From: Pseudomonadota bacterium
GTDB taxonomy: Bacteria; Desulfobacterota; Desulfobulbia; Desulfobulbales; JAGXFP01
Length of the DNA stretch: 7,691 nt
Assembly: GCA_030673265.1 (NCBI GenBank)
Contig: DAOVJK010000137.1
Location: 1 to 7,691, forward strand
Reading direction: 5' to 3'
Numbering within the stretch: the stretch's first letter is position 1; the number at the start of each line of letters is the position of its first letter. The translations under genes were made by a program, and so were the position numbers. Below are positions 5,780 through 7,691 of the stretch, piece after piece. Below the pieces are notes generated by a model that ran no database searches, was not told the origin of the DNA, and saw nothing but the letters and a program-made list of their open reading frames with translations.

Positions 5780-5819
5780 GATTGGTGGCATCGCAACTAA
5801 GCGAAGACTACGAAAATCA
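5780..5819 (-). repeat. 40-bp dispersed repeat, copy B (lspA-fabD spacer)
   Basis: Read on the minus strand, these 40 bases start with TGATTTTCG and end with CCAATC. They match plus-strand bases 2180-2219 at 34 of 40 positions without gaps. The match starts exactly at the lspA stop codon and ends 15 bases before the fabD start, leaving the AGGAG ribosome binding site just outside. Similarity stops on the lspA side, where copy A continues into a longer element, so copy B looks like a solo end or truncated copy. Neither copy is coding beyond the stop codon they touch. Confidence 0.7.
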
Positions 5820-6326
5820 TGACTTGGCTGCTTCCGACGAACCTTCTCGCCTGATCTCCAGAAAACCGGCCAGCAGAAAAAACGCGACCCCGACGCTAAT
5901 GGCCGAATCAGCCACGTTGAAAGCCGGCCAGTGATGCCCCTTTATAGAGAAATCGAGGAAATCCACCACATGCCCGAAACGGAGCCGATCAACCAGATTA
6001 CCCAAAGCCCCGCCACCGATCAGGCCGATGCCTATTATATAAGACCTACCCTCATACCTATATTGGCGAAAGGCAAAGCAAAGTACCACCAGGGCGACCA
6101 GGGTCATTGAGACAAAAAACAACTGCCGCCATAAATTCTGCTCCCCGGCCAACATGCCAAAGGCCGCGCCGGTATTGACCACAAAGGTCAGGTCAAAAAA
6201 GCCTGGAATAACGGGCAGCGATTCATGGAGATTAAAGGTCGCGAGGATCCACCACTTGCTGAGCTGGTCCAGCGCCACAACCGCCGCCGCAATCAGGATC
6301 GGACTCCAGGGCGAAGACAGCTTCAT
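5817..6326 (-). CDS. lspA: Lipoprotein signal peptidase (signal peptidase II)
   Basis: Inner-membrane aspartyl protease that cleaves the signal peptide from diacylglyceryl-modified prolipoproteins. The 169 residues match the usual length. Conserved blocks seen: ALDQLSK with Asp20; NTGAAFG starting at Asn51; GNLVDR with Asp113; VVDFLDF; and FNVADS with Asp140. Asp113 and Asp140 correspond to the family's catalytic dyad. Four hydrophobic stretches (about residues 8-29, 67-86, 96-111 and 140-156) fit the four-helix topology, followed by a short charged C-terminal tail. The ATG at 6324-6326 overlaps the ileS TGA, with a GGTGAG ribosome binding site six bases upstream inside ileS. The ileS-lspA pairing is common in bacteria. 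The lspA stop codon is also the first three bases of a 40-bp dispersed repeat that fills most of the gap to fabD. Confidence 0.97.
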   Translation of the reverse strand: MKLSSPWSPILIAAAVVALDQLSKWWILATFNLHESLPVIPGFFDLTFVVNTGAAFGMLAGEQNLWRQLFFVSMTLVALVVLCFAFRQYRYEGRSYIIGIGLIGGGALGNLVDRLRFGHVVDFLDFSIKGHHWPAFNVADSAISVGVAFFLLAGFLEIRREGSSEAAKS

Positions 6327-7691
6327 AGGCTGCTCACCACGTCAACACAGCGACGGCAGATAGTCGGATGATCGGTCGTATCACCAACCGAATCGGCCCT
6401 GGTCCAGCACCGTTCGCATTTCTCACCCGGAGCCGGTTTGACCATAATCGATAACTCAGGTAACTCCTCAGAGGCCACCGCTTCGGCGGAAATCTCATCA
6501 ACCCGATGCAGCTCGGAGACGATGGCGATGGTTTTGAGGATCTGCCAATTTTCCCCTAAAAAGTCGCCGAGTTCGCCGCCAACCTTAATCTCAACCGCCG
6601 CCTCAAGGGGATGACCGATCACCTTATTCTGCCGGGCCAGTTCCAGAACCTTGGTCAATTCCCCCCTGACCTTAATCAACTTCTCCCACTTCTCATCAAG
6701 ATCAGGTCGGGCCCAGGCATCATTGATGGCCGGAAAAGCCGCCAGCGCCACATCCTCTTCCCGGTCCGCAACCGGCGGCAAATGGTCCCAGGCCTCGGTT
6801 GCCGTAAAGGTAAGGACCGGGGCCATCAACCGTAAAAGCCGATCAGACAACTCATAGAGGACGGTCTGGGCCGCCCTTCTGTCAGCCGAATGCGGCGCCG
6901 AGGTGTAGAGCCGGTCCTTGATAATATCAAGGTAAAAGGAGCTCATCGTCACCGTACAGAAATAGAGCAGGCCATGAAAGATGGCGTGAAATTCAAAGGA
7001 ATCATAGGCGCCGCAGATCTTCTTCTGCAAACGATCCAGCTGGGAAAGGGCCCACTGGTCGATCTCAGGCAGTTCCTCATAGGCAACCCGGTCCTTAGCC
7101 GGATCAAAATCACCGATATTGCCCAGCAGATAACGCAGGGTATTTCTGATCTTACGATAGGCGTCGGACAATTGCTGAATAATATTATTGGAAATCTTGA
7201 TGTCGTCCCGATAATCCTCGGAGGCGACCCAGAGGCGGAGAATTTCAGCGCCATGCTGTTTGATGATCTTTTCCGGGGCAATAACATTGCCGACACTCTT
7301 CGACATCTTCCGGCCATTCCCGTCAACCACAAAACCGTGGGTCAGCACCGCCTTATAGGGCGGTTTATCACGGGTGCCGACTGCGGCCAGCAGGGAGCTC
7401 TGAAACCAGCCGCGATGCTGATCGCTGCCCTCAAGATACAGGTCGGCAGGCGTAGAAAGCCCCTCTCGCTGATCAAGGACGGCGGCATAACTGGTCCCGG
7501 AATCGAACCAGACATCGAGGATATCCTCTTCTTTCTCAAAGCTGGTCGAACCGCAATCTTTACAGGCCGAGCCCTCACCGAGAAAATCCTCGATCTCATG
7601 GGAAAACCAGGCATCGGCGCCCTCTTTCAGAAAAAGCTCATCGATCCGGCGATTAACCTCCTCATCATTCTGGACGGTGCCGCAATCCCGA
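6323..7691 (-). CDS. ileS: Isoleucyl-tRNA synthetase, C-terminal half (5' part beyond window edge)
   Basis: Cytoplasmic class I aminoacyl-tRNA synthetase that charges tRNA-Ile with isoleucine. About 455 codons are visible, open from base 7690 to the TGA at 6323-6325. Bacterial IleRS is usually about 930 residues, so the N-terminal half, with the HIGH motif and most of the editing domain, lies outside. Visible in order: a segment with DVWFDSG, then EGSDQHRGWFQSSLL typical of the class I catalytic core, then the KMSKS loop at 7295-7309 within the string GRKMSKSVGN. After that come the anticodon-binding helical domain and a C-terminal zinc-binding knuckle with two CxxC pairs (fragment residues 425/428 and 445/448), as in bacterial-type IleRS. 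Its stop codon overlaps the lspA start in an ATGA, so the two are probably cotranscribed and translationally coupled. An internal GTG at 7348 lies in the core and is not a start. Identification is secure. Confidence 0.97.
   Translation of the reverse strand, partial: RDCGTVQNDEEVNRRIDELFLKEGADAWFSHEIEDFLGEGSACKDCGSTSFEKEEDILDVWFDSGTSYAAVLDQREGLSTPADLYLEGSDQHRGWFQSSLLAAVGTRDKPPYKAVLTHGFVVDGNGRKMSKSVGNVIAPEKIIKQHGAEILRLWVASEDYRDDIKISNNIIQQLSDAYRKIRNTLRYLLGNIGDFDPAKDRVAYEELPEIDQWALSQLDRLQKKICGAYDSFEFHAIFHGLLYFCTVTMSSFYLDIIKDRLYTSAPHSADRRAAQTVLYELSDRLLRLMAPVLTFTATEAWDHLPPVADREEDVALAAFPAINDAWARPDLDEKWEKLIKVRGELTKVLELARQNKVIGHPLEAAVEIKVGGELGDFLGENWQILKTIAIVSELHRVDEISAEAVASEELPELSIMVKPAPGEKCERCWTRADSVGDTTDHPTICRRCVDVVSSL

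Noticed and set aside
7342..7614. Minus-strand 90-codon frame near the window edge.
   Set aside because: It overlaps ileS in another frame, and the ileS frame there encodes clear IleRS core motifs.

Overview
All ten genes in the window lie on the minus strand, so the biological order runs from high to low coordinates: ileS (3' half only, cut by the window edge), lspA, fabD, ffh, rpsP, khpA, rimM, trmD, a SPOUT-class RNA methyltransferase, and rplS. Every one is a bacterial housekeeping gene. The string ffh-rpsP-khpA-rimM-trmD-[SPOUT methyltransferase]-rplS is the arrangement known from Desulfobacterota (former Deltaproteobacteria). The protein flavour and moderate GC fit a sulfate-reducer-like member, perhaps Desulfobulbales. 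That placement is inference from gene order and sequence feel, not from a search.

Layout. 7691-6323: C-terminal half of isoleucyl-tRNA synthetase, ending in an ATGA overlap with lspA (6326-5817). 5816-5765: a 52-bp spacer, mostly one copy of a roughly 40-bp dispersed repeat, followed by the fabD ribosome binding site. 5764-4823: fabD. 4822-4670: a 153-bp spacer with a good sigma70-type promoter and a terminator-like hairpin ahead of ffh. 4669-2214: tightly packed ffh, rpsP, khpA and rimM. 2213-1948: a 266-bp gap inside the rimM-trmD pair, filled by a repeat-like element with imperfect inverted ends, one of which matches the fabD-upstream repeat. 1947-571: trmD and the SPOUT methyltransferase. 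570-440: an AT-rich leader with a hairpin beside the rplS ribosome binding site. 439-92: rplS. 91-1: no gene seen.

Functionally this is a translation and protein-export neighbourhood: isoleucine charging (IleS), lipoprotein signal peptide cleavage (LspA), malonyl transfer for fatty acid synthesis (FabD), co-translational membrane targeting (Ffh), ribosomal proteins bS16 and bL19, 30S maturation (RimM), an RNA-binding KH protein (KhpA), tRNA m1G37 methylation (TrmD) and a second, poorly characterised methyltransferase.

There is no defence system, prophage, CRISPR array or new multi-gene system here. The points worth a second look are all non-coding or local: the repeat element in the rimM-trmD gap and its partner by fabD, the ffh leader, the rplS leader, a nine-G run in the SPOUT methyltransferase gene, and uncertain start codons.
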